From assembly GCA_964645045.1 (NCBI GenBank), contig CAZXYZ010000001.1:124001-188000 (forward strand): DNA of 64,000 bases, given 5' to 3'. Shown here piece after piece: positions 38,101 through 45,650 of this stretch; within the stretch, counting starts at the first letter, position 1; every line of letters starts with the position of its first letter. The position numbers and the translations under genes were made by a program. The notes beneath the pieces are model-generated. The model saw only the letters and a list, made by a program, of their open reading frames with translations. It was not told the DNA's origin and did no database searches. The DNA comes from Anammoximicrobium sp964645045. Its GTDB lineage: Bacteria > Planctomycetota > Planctomycetia > Pirellulales > Pirellulaceae.

Positions 38101-38329
38101 AGACGCAGCCGGGATACTTTTCCTGGTCCAGGGGGATCAATTCGCCGCTGGCGATGGCCTCTTGAGTCAGGCGGTCCTTCTCCTCTTCCGATCCGTCGAT
38201 CCACACAATCTGGTCGGGCTCGCACAGGCGAGCCATTTCTTCCACCCACTCTTGGAGTTCGCGATGTTGCTTCAAGGTACTTTCCCCTGTATCGAGTGAA
38301 TCGGCCACACTGGCTTCCGGTCGGGTCAT
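35162..38329 (-). CDS. pckG: Fusion of GTP-dependent PEP carboxykinase and an aminotransferase
   Basis: 1055 residues from ATG 38329; a GTG at 38341 would add four. Residues 1 to about 615 are a full-length GTP-type PEPCK: FPSACGKTNLAML is the P-loop with the reactive Cys, VGDDIAWMR the metal-binding kinase-2 motif, TNSKTNANMIRT follows, and AIIFGGRR is present. Residues about 623-1055 are a full-length class I/II aminotransferase: VTCGVTHAISL, LNFPNNPTG (PLP ring and cofactor contact), VVIADDAYFGL (Asp for the pyridine nitrogen), and KVDGPTKEEFVWGLRTG with the candidate Schiff-base Lys. PEPCK makes PEP from oxaloacetate and GTP; an aspartate-type aminotransferase would feed it oxaloacetate. 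I see no internal stop between the two. Confidence 0.9.
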   Translation of the reverse strand: MTRPEASVADSLDTGESTLKQHRELQEWVEEMARLCEPDQIVWIDGSEEEKDRLTQEAIASGELIPLDQEKYPGCVYHRTAVNDVARTEDLTFICTKLEEDAGPTNNWISPEEGYRRAGEIFAGSMRGRTMYVIPFSMGPVGSPFSKIGVELTDSIYVVLNMRIMTHVGKRVLKQLGTRGDFTRCLHGKADLDIKRRLILHFPEDNTIWSVGSGYGGNVLLGKKCLALRIASHLGRSEGWLAEHMLIMGVENPDGRVEYVAAAFPSACGKTNLAMLIPPEGLKVKGYRIWTVGDDIAWMRIDTDGRLWAINPETGFFGVAPGTNSKTNANMIRTIRQNTIFTNVVLGQDGTVWWEGLEGEPPQDALDWQGRPWKPGLKDDKGNAIPGAHPNSRFTAPLTQCPSHSFRTEHHHGVPISAIIFGGRRAHLAPLVYESFDWDHGVFVGATMASERTAAQFGKQGEVRRDPMAMLPFCGFHMGDYFEHWLNMGKRMTNPPKIFHVNWFRTDEDGKFLWPGFGENLRVIEWVLDRCRGEADAVKTPIGYVPTPDSLDLTGLDISRETLNKLFAVDRNDWYQETEGMTSFFQQFGNRLPKAVWEQLDGLRLRLRAALSLLQPGTELRPLATELNEVIERENAHVFSMMSEFGKRLFFPKGILAQSAEAKEKAKRYDATIGIARENNKPMFLPSVMEFFPALGPGDALTYAPAMGRDDLRKKWREELLRKNPSLAKKSFSKPIVTCGVTHAISLIADLFVDKGDMVLMPDKFWENYELLFGVRYQAQLALYPFFNSAGGFNVEALRQALATRAGSWKTILVLNFPNNPTGYSITKAEADAITSLLCDAAGEGRNLVVIADDAYFGLFYDENAYRESLFARLAGIHERILAIKVDGPTKEEFVWGLRTGMLTFGARAFLSDQALYQALEKKVAGAIRSAVSNSPHVSQSVLAKAMSSEGIEAERLGKRGILESRAKKVREILANPDYAKLWEPYPFNSGYFMCLKLKGIDAETYRKHLLDKYGIGVIADGQQDIRVAFSAVDEEHLQDLYDKMALAARELLDA

Positions 38330-38447
38330 ATCGTAGCCCACGAGCGGCCTGTGTTACAGGGGTTGTGCAAACGGCAGTTGATAGACCGGCTTTAAGACGA
38401 TTGCCCGAAGTGGTCCCCAATCGCCCCGCGGGCCTGCTGAAAATGTA

Positions 38448-38540
38448 CGTGGGATAGGCTTCCAGCCTGTCAGATTCGCAATTTGTGAAAACCGGACAAT
38501 CGAAAACTCCGTAAGTGACAGGCTGGAAGCCTATCCCACG
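38448..38540. repeat. REP-like palindrome (GGCTTCCAGCCTG type), 25-bp arms
   Basis: Arms 38448-38472 and 38516-38540 are perfect 25-bp inverted repeats around a 43-nt spacer; the arm starts CGTGGGATAGGCTTCCAGCC. The inner bases differ from the related copies at 42199-42258 and 58190-58285, but all three share the xxGCTTCCAGCxxG core. Confidence 0.9.
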
Positions 38541-38580
38541 ATTGCCGGAAAACGGGCACGAGTGCCGCCTGTCGCTCGCC

Positions 38581-41500
38581 CTACTTCGCCGCCACCACCA
38601 CCACCAGAACCTGTACCGGACCCAGCAGTCCGGATTCGACCAGCGGCGTGTCCTTGGTCAATTTGCGGATGTTGGTCCGTGTGAATCGTCGTTCTTCCGG
38701 CAATACCTGGTCGCCGATCACCCGATTGGGCCAGAAGTTCACGACCTCGATATCCAGTACATTTCCTGTCACCCGAACGGCATCCGTCACGTCTACGCGA
38801 AACGGAAACGCCCACAGCACGCCCAGATCGCGGCCGTTCAGCTTGACCTGGGCCAACTGCTTGACAACCCCCAGGTCCAGGACGAGTTGCCGGCTTGGGG
38901 CCGGCAACGAATCCGGCAGGTCGAACGTCTGTCGATAGGTCGCCGTGCCCGAGTAGAAGCGAATGCCGTCTTCCGGTCGCTTCGTCCAATCCGCCAACTC
39001 GGCAAACTCGACCGATTCCGGGCCGCCCCAGCGGGTATCGAAACGGACTTGCCATGCTTTCGATAGCGTATGGGCCGGCGTCAAGACGGCGAAGTTGCCG
39101 TCTGCCGTGGCCGGTGGAGCCGCGGCGGACTGCCGAAAGATGACAAACCAGGAACCGTAGGGCGCGAACTGCAGCGGGACGGTGGTTCGGCCGGACTGTT
39201 CCGAGTAGACGGGCAAGGAACGCGTGCGCCCCGTGAGCGGATCAAACAGCTCGGGCACCTTGCCGGCCACGCGGAACGTACACGCCACGTGCTCCTCGCG
39301 GTTGTTCCGGTTGGCCACAAAGTAGATCTCGCAGTCGCCATCGCGACGGTGGATATAGTCCAGCAACGACTGCTCGTCGCCGCCGGTGACCTCGAAATCC
39401 GGGAGAACGCCATCGCCGATCAGCACGTCGCGAGCGGTCTTGCCCCAAACGACGCGGCCCTGCCCGACCTGACGCTCGCCAACGGCCTGCGAGGCGCCCG
39501 CGCCCCATAGTTCGTCGGCCAGTTCTGCGATCTGGGCGTCGCATGCCGGGTAGTCTTGCAGCCCCGTCGCTTGCTGCGGCTTGGGCCCGACGACTGTCGC
39601 CCCGGCATCGACCAGTTCTTTGACCTTGCGCAGCACCGGCAGCGAGATCGCGGGCCGATCCGGCAACACGAGTACCCGGTAGCTCATGCCGTCCGGCAGC
39701 TCGATCCGGCCATCGCGGACGCTCATCCGCGTTAGCACCACGTCCTCGGTCGCGACGTCGTAGTCGTAGCCGGGCAGAACGCGAGCAGGGTCGGACCGTT
39801 TCAGCTGGGCAAAGTTCGGCACGTGATCGCCGTAGTACGAGACGGCGTCGGCGACGAACGTTCCTTGCTGCAGCAAGTACTGGCAGCGGTTCAGGTATGC
39901 GAGAAACGCGGGGGATTTGTCCCACCAGGTCACGTTCGGATTGACGTGCGTGCCGGCAAAGTACTGTTGGCCGGGCAGGCCCATCTCCGTTGGCGAACAG
40001 ACGAACGCGTGCCACACCAGGCGGTTCAAGCCCTCGCAGGCCGCTTGATCGAACGCCGGCTTGAGGTTGTCCCACAGGGTCTCTTGCCAATGCGGTCCGA
40101 TCGTGGTGAACCCTTCGGCCAGCACCAGCCGGCGGCCGTAAGTATGGGCGGCGGAAGCGGGCTGCTTGACAAAGAACCGGTTGGTGTCGCCGATCCGATG
40201 CCGCCACGACCAGGCCCAGAATTCGGACATCGGGGCGTCGTCCATGCCCAGACAGCGAAGCGAGTCGACCGGCACGGCATGAGGGCCGCCCGATTCGGGG
40301 TGCAGCAGCAAACCATGCCGCCGCGCCCCCTCGGAGAACAACCGGTAGTGGTTGTCCACCGCCAGATCGCCCATCGTCTTGCGAAAGTCGTGCAGGAAGC
40401 GATTGCTGATCGGCCGGCTGTCGACGATCCGGCCGGCGATCACCGGCAGGAAGGGCACCAGATCGTAACCGCGCCGCTGCCGGAATTCCTCACGGAGCGT
40501 CGGCGTCCAGTTCGCGACCTCGACCTCCCAGCTGTCCGTGTGCAGGTACTTGAGCGCCGTGCCAGCCAGTGGGCCGGCGTCGGCGATCAGCGGTTCGACG
40601 ACCTGATCCCAGTAGCGGCGAAAAGCACCGGCATTGAACGGGTCCAGCGCATAACCGTCCCAGCCGTCGCTGCACGTCGACACGCGGCAATGATCGTTCA
40701 GCGTACAGCCGAAGCGGAGGATCTCCCATTCGCCCTCGGGGGCATCCCAACGTAGCGTTCCGCTGGCGTTCAAACACGCGGTCAAGTCGCGCACGTCCGC
40801 CGCGGCGGTGTCCTCTTCGCCGGCTTCCGGCGGCAGTTCCTCCAACAGCGGCATTGTGTCCGGTGCGGAGAAGCTGAGCGGTTTGAGCAGTGCCTTCTGA
40901 GCCCAATTCTGGATCGGCCGCCGCTGGGGTCCCACGGCGTTCAACACGTGTCCGGCCTGGTCCAGTAGCTGCGTCTCGACGATCTGTACGTTTCGAGGCG
41001 AATCGGGAAAACGCGGGTCGCGGGCCCCGTAGAACGCCAGCCGAAACTGTAGATCCCGAACGTTGTCAAACTTGCCTGAGGCGGGGCGGGCGCCCTCGAC
41101 CTTGAACTCCTGGATCTGCCGCCACGCAGCACCGTCGTCAGACGCCTGCAATTCGCCCTCGGTCGGCCCGTAGCCCGGCCGCCCTTGCACGACGAAACCG
41201 CTGACCGCGACCGGTTCCGCAAAGCGGAACTGCAACCACTCCGGACGTTGCCGGGTGGGACCTTCGCCCGACTGGACGCCGGAGGAGACCCAGAACGTAT
41301 CAGGCAGTCCGTCACTAGCCAGCGTCGCCGGCTGCTCGGACCGCGACGAACTGGCGGTTGTCTCGCACGCGACACGATAGGTGTCCGGTGCGGGCTTGAC
41401 CGGATAGGCCACAACGGCCACATCGCGGTACAAGTCCGGATGGTGCTTCGGTTCGGGCAGCGTCTGCTCGACTTTGGCAGGACCGCTCACCCGCGATTCG

Positions 41501-41916
41501 GACCACACCAATTTCTTGGGAGCGTCCTCCGGCGCGACCATGGGCCCGCCCAGATTCCATCCGCTTTGGATGTTCAGACTCATTTCCAGGCCCAAGCGGT
41601 CGGCTTCGCGGAGCGCATGCCGATACAGCTCACGCCACTCGTCCGAGAAAAACGTCGGCCCATGCGGCACGGGATCATTGCCGTCCTGTTCCGCCCCGCC
41701 GGCATCGCAGATCAGCGCCCCGCCAAACCCCTTGGCCGCCATTTCCTCCAAGTCGCGCGTGATCGCCTGCTTGGTCACATTTCCGTTCAGCCACCACCAA
41801 TACGCCCGCACCCGCGCCTCGGGCGGCGGATTCTCAAACGCCTGACCGTCCGCTGCGGCCGCCAGGCTGGTCCCCATGCCAAGAATCATCGCGATCGAAA
41901 GAAACGCACGTCTCAT
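38581..41916 (-). CDS. Secreted glycoside hydrolase, GH106 (rhamnosidase-like) family
   Basis: 1111 residues from ATG 41916, with GGAGG 7 nt upstream. The signal peptide is LSIAMILGMGTSLAAAADG. The N-terminal FENPPPEARVRAYWWWLNGNVTK and MAAKGFGGALICDAGG are hallmarks of the GH106-type family, as are GLEMSLNIQSGWNLGGP and KYLHTDSWEVEVANW further on (the latter with an acidic residue). The C-terminus has a GH2-type sugar-binding sandwich (FDLPDSLPAPSRQLVLDLG). Probably an exported alpha-L-rhamnosidase or related exo-hydrolase for plant or algal polysaccharide. No neighbouring regulator is evident. Confidence 0.88.
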   Translation of the reverse strand: MRRAFLSIAMILGMGTSLAAAADGQAFENPPPEARVRAYWWWLNGNVTKQAITRDLEEMAAKGFGGALICDAGGAEQDGNDPVPHGPTFFSDEWRELYRHALREADRLGLEMSLNIQSGWNLGGPMVAPEDAPKKLVWSESRVSGPAKVEQTLPEPKHHPDLYRDVAVVAYPVKPAPDTYRVACETTASSSRSEQPATLASDGLPDTFWVSSGVQSGEGPTRQRPEWLQFRFAEPVAVSGFVVQGRPGYGPTEGELQASDDGAAWRQIQEFKVEGARPASGKFDNVRDLQFRLAFYGARDPRFPDSPRNVQIVETQLLDQAGHVLNAVGPQRRPIQNWAQKALLKPLSFSAPDTMPLLEELPPEAGEEDTAAADVRDLTACLNASGTLRWDAPEGEWEILRFGCTLNDHCRVSTCSDGWDGYALDPFNAGAFRRYWDQVVEPLIADAGPLAGTALKYLHTDSWEVEVANWTPTLREEFRQRRGYDLVPFLPVIAGRIVDSRPISNRFLHDFRKTMGDLAVDNHYRLFSEGARRHGLLLHPESGGPHAVPVDSLRCLGMDDAPMSEFWAWSWRHRIGDTNRFFVKQPASAAHTYGRRLVLAEGFTTIGPHWQETLWDNLKPAFDQAACEGLNRLVWHAFVCSPTEMGLPGQQYFAGTHVNPNVTWWDKSPAFLAYLNRCQYLLQQGTFVADAVSYYGDHVPNFAQLKRSDPARVLPGYDYDVATEDVVLTRMSVRDGRIELPDGMSYRVLVLPDRPAISLPVLRKVKELVDAGATVVGPKPQQATGLQDYPACDAQIAELADELWGAGASQAVGERQVGQGRVVWGKTARDVLIGDGVLPDFEVTGGDEQSLLDYIHRRDGDCEIYFVANRNNREEHVACTFRVAGKVPELFDPLTGRTRSLPVYSEQSGRTTVPLQFAPYGSWFVIFRQSAAAPPATADGNFAVLTPAHTLSKAWQVRFDTRWGGPESVEFAELADWTKRPEDGIRFYSGTATYRQTFDLPDSLPAPSRQLVLDLGVVKQLAQVKLNGRDLGVLWAFPFRVDVTDAVRVTGNVLDIEVVNFWPNRVIGDQVLPEERRFTRTNIRKLTKDTPLVESGLLGPVQVLVVVVAAK

Positions 41917-42176
41917 TGGTAAACCTCCGCTTGGCCGTAGGATGGCTACGATCGCAGACACGTGCCCCGCCGCTCGACAACCTTGATCGTATCGCGACGG
42001 CACCGAAACCAGAAGCACCCCGGTTTGGTTTGCTTCTGACAATCCACGGCGTCACACCGGAAGGGTACGCCACCTCGGCGGGTCGAATTCTGGGATCGCT
42101 AATTCCAAAATGCGACGCATTGTGGAATCGATACGTCGGTTTCTGAACGGCTGCGTGGCACGGCGGTGTTTTCGGA

Positions 42177-42295
42177 CTAAGCACCGTTCGAGAAATAAGT
42201 GGCGTAAGCTTCCAGCTTGCGGTGCTACCATTTACCGCAAGCTGGAAGCTTACGCCACGGGAAAATCGGACAGTTATTCCTCGAACGGTGCTAAG
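42177..42295. repeat. Nested palindrome with TAAGCTTCCAGCTTGC core
   Basis: Inner arms 42199-42223 and 42234-42258 are perfect 25-bp inverted repeats (GTGGCGTAAGCTTCCAGCTT from the outside). Outer arms 42177-42198 and 42274-42295, CTAAGCACCGTTCGAG and its near complement, add a second layer. The nested layout resembles 58156-58307, whose inner arm has the same sequence but whose outer arm differs. Confidence 0.9.
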
Positions 42296-42339
42296 TGAGT
42301 TCGGCAACGGCTTGTTGCGGCGCCATTACCAGAGGATTA

Positions 42340-42493
42340 GCACGGATGGCAGGGCCGGGGCACGGATGAGGAAGACGGGCGGCGACCGGCGAGCGTGGGT
42401 TCCGCGGGGGCAAGCGATTTGGCAAGCTACCGAGAAAATCGCAATGCTCCCGCAATTGGTGATTATCCGTGCCCCGGCCTTGCCATCCGTGCT
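42340..42493. repeat. Inverted repeat overlapping the aroK stop codon
   Basis: Arms 42340-42368 and 42465-42493 are 29-bp inverted repeats with one mismatch (AGCACGGATGGCAGGGCCGG from the left). The right arm overlaps the last bases of aroK, whose TAG is at 42492-42494. Confidence 0.88.
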
Positions 42494-43022
42494 ACTCTCG
42501 CCCCCCGGCAACTTCTCCGCCCCGGATCAATCCCGCGATCTCCGCCGCGATGGCTTCGACCGTGCGGCCGTCGGTGTCGACTTCGTGATGGGCGATCCGG
42601 TGGTACAGGGGCGTGCGGCGCTGGAGAACCTCGTCCACTTCGTCGGTGAAGCTTTTTGCGCCCGTCAGCGAGGGGCGTTGCGTGTCGCCTTGGATGCGGC
42701 GCACAATCGTCGCCGTGCTGGCCTTGAGCCACACGACGGGACCGGCCGCGCGGAGCCGTTCGAAATTCGCCTCGCGTTCAATCACGCCGCCGCCGCAATC
42801 GAGCACTTGACCGTCTTGTGCGGCGAACGTGGCCACGATCTGTTCTTCCAGGTCGCGAAACCCCGGCCAGCCGACTTCCTGGACAATGTCCGGAATGCTC
42901 TTGCCCGCGCTACGTTGCAGCTCCGCGTCCAAGCTGACGACGCGCAGTCCCATTTGGCTGGCGAGCAGTTGCCCGACGGCGCTCTTGCCCGTGCCCCGAT
43001 ATCCGACCAGCACCACGTTCAT
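42492..43022 (-). CDS. aroK: Shikimate kinase
   Basis: 176 residues, the usual length. Walker A LVGYRGTGKSAVG, the shikimate-contact SLDAELQRSAGKSI, GFRDLEEQ (Glu-Arg substrate loop) and VLDCGGGVIE are present, and the lid region QRPSL follows. It phosphorylates shikimate in the chorismate pathway. The aroE gene lies about 75 nt upstream on the same strand, and the two steps are consecutive. The last few residues (GGEVAGGRE) are read from the palindromic element at 42340-42493. Confidence 0.96.
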   Translation of the reverse strand: MNVVLVGYRGTGKSAVGQLLASQMGLRVVSLDAELQRSAGKSIPDIVQEVGWPGFRDLEEQIVATFAAQDGQVLDCGGGVIEREANFERLRAAGPVVWLKASTATIVRRIQGDTQRPSLTGAKSFTDEVDEVLQRRTPLYHRIAHHEVDTDGRTVEAIAAEIAGLIRGGEVAGGRE

Positions 43023-43029
43023 AACTTCC

Positions 43030-43095
43030 TCCGGCCCTCGACTCTAGCCCCTGGACGCTAGCTCTCGGCTCTGGCTCTCGACTCTGGACTCTCGA
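43030..43095. repeat. Low-complexity CTCT-rich tract between aroE and aroK
   Basis: Irregular repetition of GGCTCTCGACTCTGGACTCT and close variants between the two aro genes. It looks like a degenerate short tandem repeat; no protein or hairpin role is seen. Confidence 0.6.
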
Positions 43096-43099
43096 TTCT

Positions 43100-43954
43100 T
43101 TAGCTCCCTTCCAAAACCTGTCGCATGACTTCCCGGGGCGCCTTGCGGCCGGTCCACAACTCGAATTGCACGTACGCCTGCCCCAGGAACATCTCAATGC
43201 CTTCGATCGTCCGGCAACCGATTTCCGCCGCCTCCTGCAATAGTCGTGTGCGCCGCGGGTTGTAAACCGCGTCGAACATCACTAGTTCCCGGCGCAAGAG
43301 CGACTTGGGAACCAGGGTTTCGTCTTCCTTGGGATGCATGCCGACCGGCGAACAATGCAGCAGCAGATCAGCCTTGGCCAGGGCCGCCTGGAGCGACGAC
43401 GGCGTCAAGGCGACCCCTTCGACCGCCGCACTACCCCGCTGGCGAACGTCGCTGACCAAACGTTCCAATTCGTCAGGCACGACGCCCAGAATCGTGAGTT
43501 GCTCCGGCGGCGATTCGGCCGCGATGGTCACGGCGATGGCACGCGCGGCGCCGCCGGACCCGAGAATGACCGTCCGTGCCCCGCGCGGATCCGCGCCGGC
43601 GTCCCGCAGAGCGCCCAATGCGCCCAGGCCATCCGAGTTATAGCCGGTCAGCCGTCCGCCGTCGTTGACCACGGTATTGATACAGCCGATGCTCCGAGCG
43701 ATCCCGTCCACCTCGTCCACGCCCTGCATCGCTTCGACCTTGTGCGGGATCGTCACGGACAAGCCGCGATAGCCCATCGCACGGACGCCGTGCAAGGCTT
43801 GGGCGACCTGGCCCGGCAGCACGTCGTGAGCGACATAGACGAAGGGCAGACTGAGCGCCTCGAATGCGGCGTTGTGGATTTCCGGTGAGCGCGAATGCCC
43901 CACCGGATGTCCGAACAGGGCACAAACCTTGGTCTTGGCATCGATTCGCGGCAT
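43100..43954 (-). CDS. aroE: Shikimate dehydrogenase
   Basis: 284 residues from ATG 43954, with GAGG 7 nt upstream; an in-frame ATG at 43975 is less likely. The N-terminal ALFGHPVGHSRSPEIHNAAF is the shikimate-binding loop, GLSVTIPHK carries the catalytic Lys, and VILGSGGAARAIAV is the NADP-binding glycine loop. NSDGLGALGAL is the conserved Asn/Asp segment. It reduces 3-dehydroshikimate to shikimate. It is likely co-transcribed with aroK. Confidence 0.97.
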   Translation of the reverse strand: MPRIDAKTKVCALFGHPVGHSRSPEIHNAAFEALSLPFVYVAHDVLPGQVAQALHGVRAMGYRGLSVTIPHKVEAMQGVDEVDGIARSIGCINTVVNDGGRLTGYNSDGLGALGALRDAGADPRGARTVILGSGGAARAIAVTIAAESPPEQLTILGVVPDELERLVSDVRQRGSAAVEGVALTPSSLQAALAKADLLLHCSPVGMHPKEDETLVPKSLLRRELVMFDAVYNPRRTRLLQEAAEIGCRTIEGIEMFLGQAYVQFELWTGRKAPREVMRQVLEGS

Positions 43955-44088
43955 TAGCTGACCTCGAGATTGCAAAGGAAGTCGGATTCCCGATCGGCTG
44001 ACGCCACCGTTTTGCCGTGGTGAGTCAGCCGGTCAAAACGTCTATCCTACGCACTCGAAGTCAGTCTTGGCAAGGATGCCATCCCGCC

Positions 44089-44265
44089 TTAGACCGCGTG
44101 TTCAAGCCGGTTTTGCGGGGCGGTCAAGCAACGCACCAGCTGTTGTTGCTTCGTTTGTGCCAAGTGGCGTCGCGCGATTCGTTCGGCGCGATCCCAACGC
44201 GAGCGGATGGCGCGTAGCGTGCCGGCGATTTCGCGTGGTTTCGGTTCTGTCACGGTATTGGTCAT
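44089..44265 (-). CDS. Small basic hypothetical protein
   Basis: 58 residues from ATG 44265, preceded by a purine-rich GAAGAGGAGCAGAAGAG that could bind ribosomes. The sequence is basic with TLRAIRSRWDRAERIARRHL, probably a single helix. I recognise no family. It shares a strand with the 81-aa gene upstream. A non-coding interpretation remains possible. Confidence 0.4.
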   Translation of the reverse strand: MTNTVTEPKPREIAGTLRAIRSRWDRAERIARRHLAQTKQQQLVRCLTAPQNRLEHAV

Positions 44266-44373
44266 CTCTTCTGCTCCTCTTCCTCTTCCTTTTCCTCTTT
44301 CTCTTCCTCTTCCATCGTTACCGCCACAGAACTGCGGCGGCAACCGTCCTCCGGCCAAATAATTTGACTCCTG

Positions 44374-44619
44374 TCATCCTTGATGCTGCGGCGCGGGTTG
44401 AAACTGTTTCATCACGCGTGTCAAGTCGTCTCGCAACCGAGCTGCCTGCTGCAAGCTCAACGGGAAACTGAATGAACGGAAACTACGGTCGGGCTCGGGC
44501 CGTAACGTCAAAAACACGACGTGAGCCGCCGTCGTTCGTTCAGGATCCGTCAGCACCGCCGCTTCGACGCCCAACAGTTCGACGATCGGCAACGCACCGC
44601 CTTCGTTCTGCCTCTCCAT
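44374..44619 (-). CDS. Small hypothetical protein
   Basis: 81 residues from ATG 44619 with an AGGTGGGG stretch just upstream. The middle, VVFLTLRPEPDRSFRSFSF, then LSLQQAARLRDDLTRVM, suggests one beta strand pair and one helix, possibly an antitoxin or adaptor size protein. No named domain recognised. It is followed by the 58-aa frame on the same strand, separated by a pyrimidine-rich tract. Confidence 0.5.
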   Translation of the reverse strand: MERQNEGGALPIVELLGVEAAVLTDPERTTAAHVVFLTLRPEPDRSFRSFSFPLSLQQAARLRDDLTRVMKQFQPAPQHQG

Positions 44620-44955
44620 GTCCCCACCTTTCTCTCTTGCCTGGGTTCCTGATGTGCAACGCAACATCCTCAAGCACTTGGACGCTCGGATAGGCGTTCA
44701 AGTTCGACACAAAACACCGAAAGCCAATAGATGATGCAGATTCGATGCCAATGGCGGCGGATACGGTGCCTTGGTCCGCCGCGCCTGCGGCCGCGGACGT
44801 TACCGGAACAGATCGAAGATTAGATGGCAGTGCGATTTAGGACTACGTCGCCGCTTGCCAAGTCAGACGAGGGAATGTGCAATCGCGGGATCGCAGGATG
44901 CAACAAAAATGACAGTCCCTGACCACTTCGCAGGCATTTCTGCCGACACCGTGTG
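44620..44955. other. No supported gene
   Basis: About 340 bp between two small minus-strand genes. No convincing open frame, hairpin or repeat family is visible. Confidence 0.5.
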
Positions 44956-45285
44956 TCAGTCCAGCTCGAAGCCGGGCAACAGTTTTTGCCGTGGCGAGTA
45001 CCTATACGGCTTCGGCTTGCGGAACTTCAGTGGTTTGAACTCCAGAGACCTGATAAACCAGTGAGTCGCACGGCTGTGGGATGGCGTCGGGCGCTGCGGA
45101 AAACCCGGCAGGCAGGTTTCACACACGGGATGCTCGCGAAAAAAACGCTCCAATCCCAGCTTGTCATCCGCGGCAGCTGCCTTGGTCGCGTAGGGGCCGC
45201 AACTGGTAAATCGCTCGCCGCCCGCCACGGACGAGGGAACGTTGTTGATCCACCAGCCGTTGTCGCGTTTGGCGATCCGCATCAT
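44956..45285 (-). CDS. Small planctomycete-type hypothetical protein
   Basis: 109 residues, with WWINNVPSSVAGGERFTSCG in the N-terminal half and two Cys in HPVCETCLPGF (C-x2-C, perhaps a metal knuckle). A basic, aromatic C-terminus (KFRKPKPYRYS) follows. Small proteins of this sort recur in planctomycete genomes next to mobile or accessory genes. It is not assigned a function. A repeat element begins about 120 bp away. Confidence 0.6.
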   Translation of the reverse strand: MMRIAKRDNGWWINNVPSSVAGGERFTSCGPYATKAAAADDKLGLERFFREHPVCETCLPGFPQRPTPSHSRATHWFIRSLEFKPLKFRKPKPYRYSPRQKLLPGFELD

Positions 45286-45410
45286 TTCAGCTTCGTCCTG
45301 AGCCTGTCATGAATCGGCAGCTAGGTTGGACTACTCAGCCACAGGACGTTGTATAGCAAATTCCGCGCTCCAATGCAAATCGAAGGAGCACCGAACGCTG
45401 CCAAGATCCT

Positions 45411-45650
45411 GGCGAGCGGTGAGGCGTAAGCCCACCGGTATGTTCTCCGCGGGCTCTTCACCTTCCGTCAGCTGTTTTCACCGAAGGTGATCTGGACGAC
45501 GCCTCGCGCCAACTTGCCGACAGGCGGAGGACCGGCGGGCTTACGCCAGCCGCTCGCCGTTCGGAATAAAACCGGCGGGCTTACGCCGGCCGCTCGCCTT
45601 ACGCCGGCCGCTCGCCTTACGCCGGCCGCTCGCCTTACGCCGGCCGCTTG
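45411..45650. repeat. 150-bp MITE-like element, copy 3, with 18-bp tandem tail
   Basis: The body 45411-45558 starts GGCGAGCGGTGAGGCGTAAG and ends in CTTACGCCAGCCGCTCGCC. A further module follows, then 18-bp units TTACGCCGGCCGCTCGCC at 45581, 45599 and 45617, with a degenerate fourth at 45635. The fourth unit encodes the last codons and stop of the ThuA gene. Confidence 0.88.
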
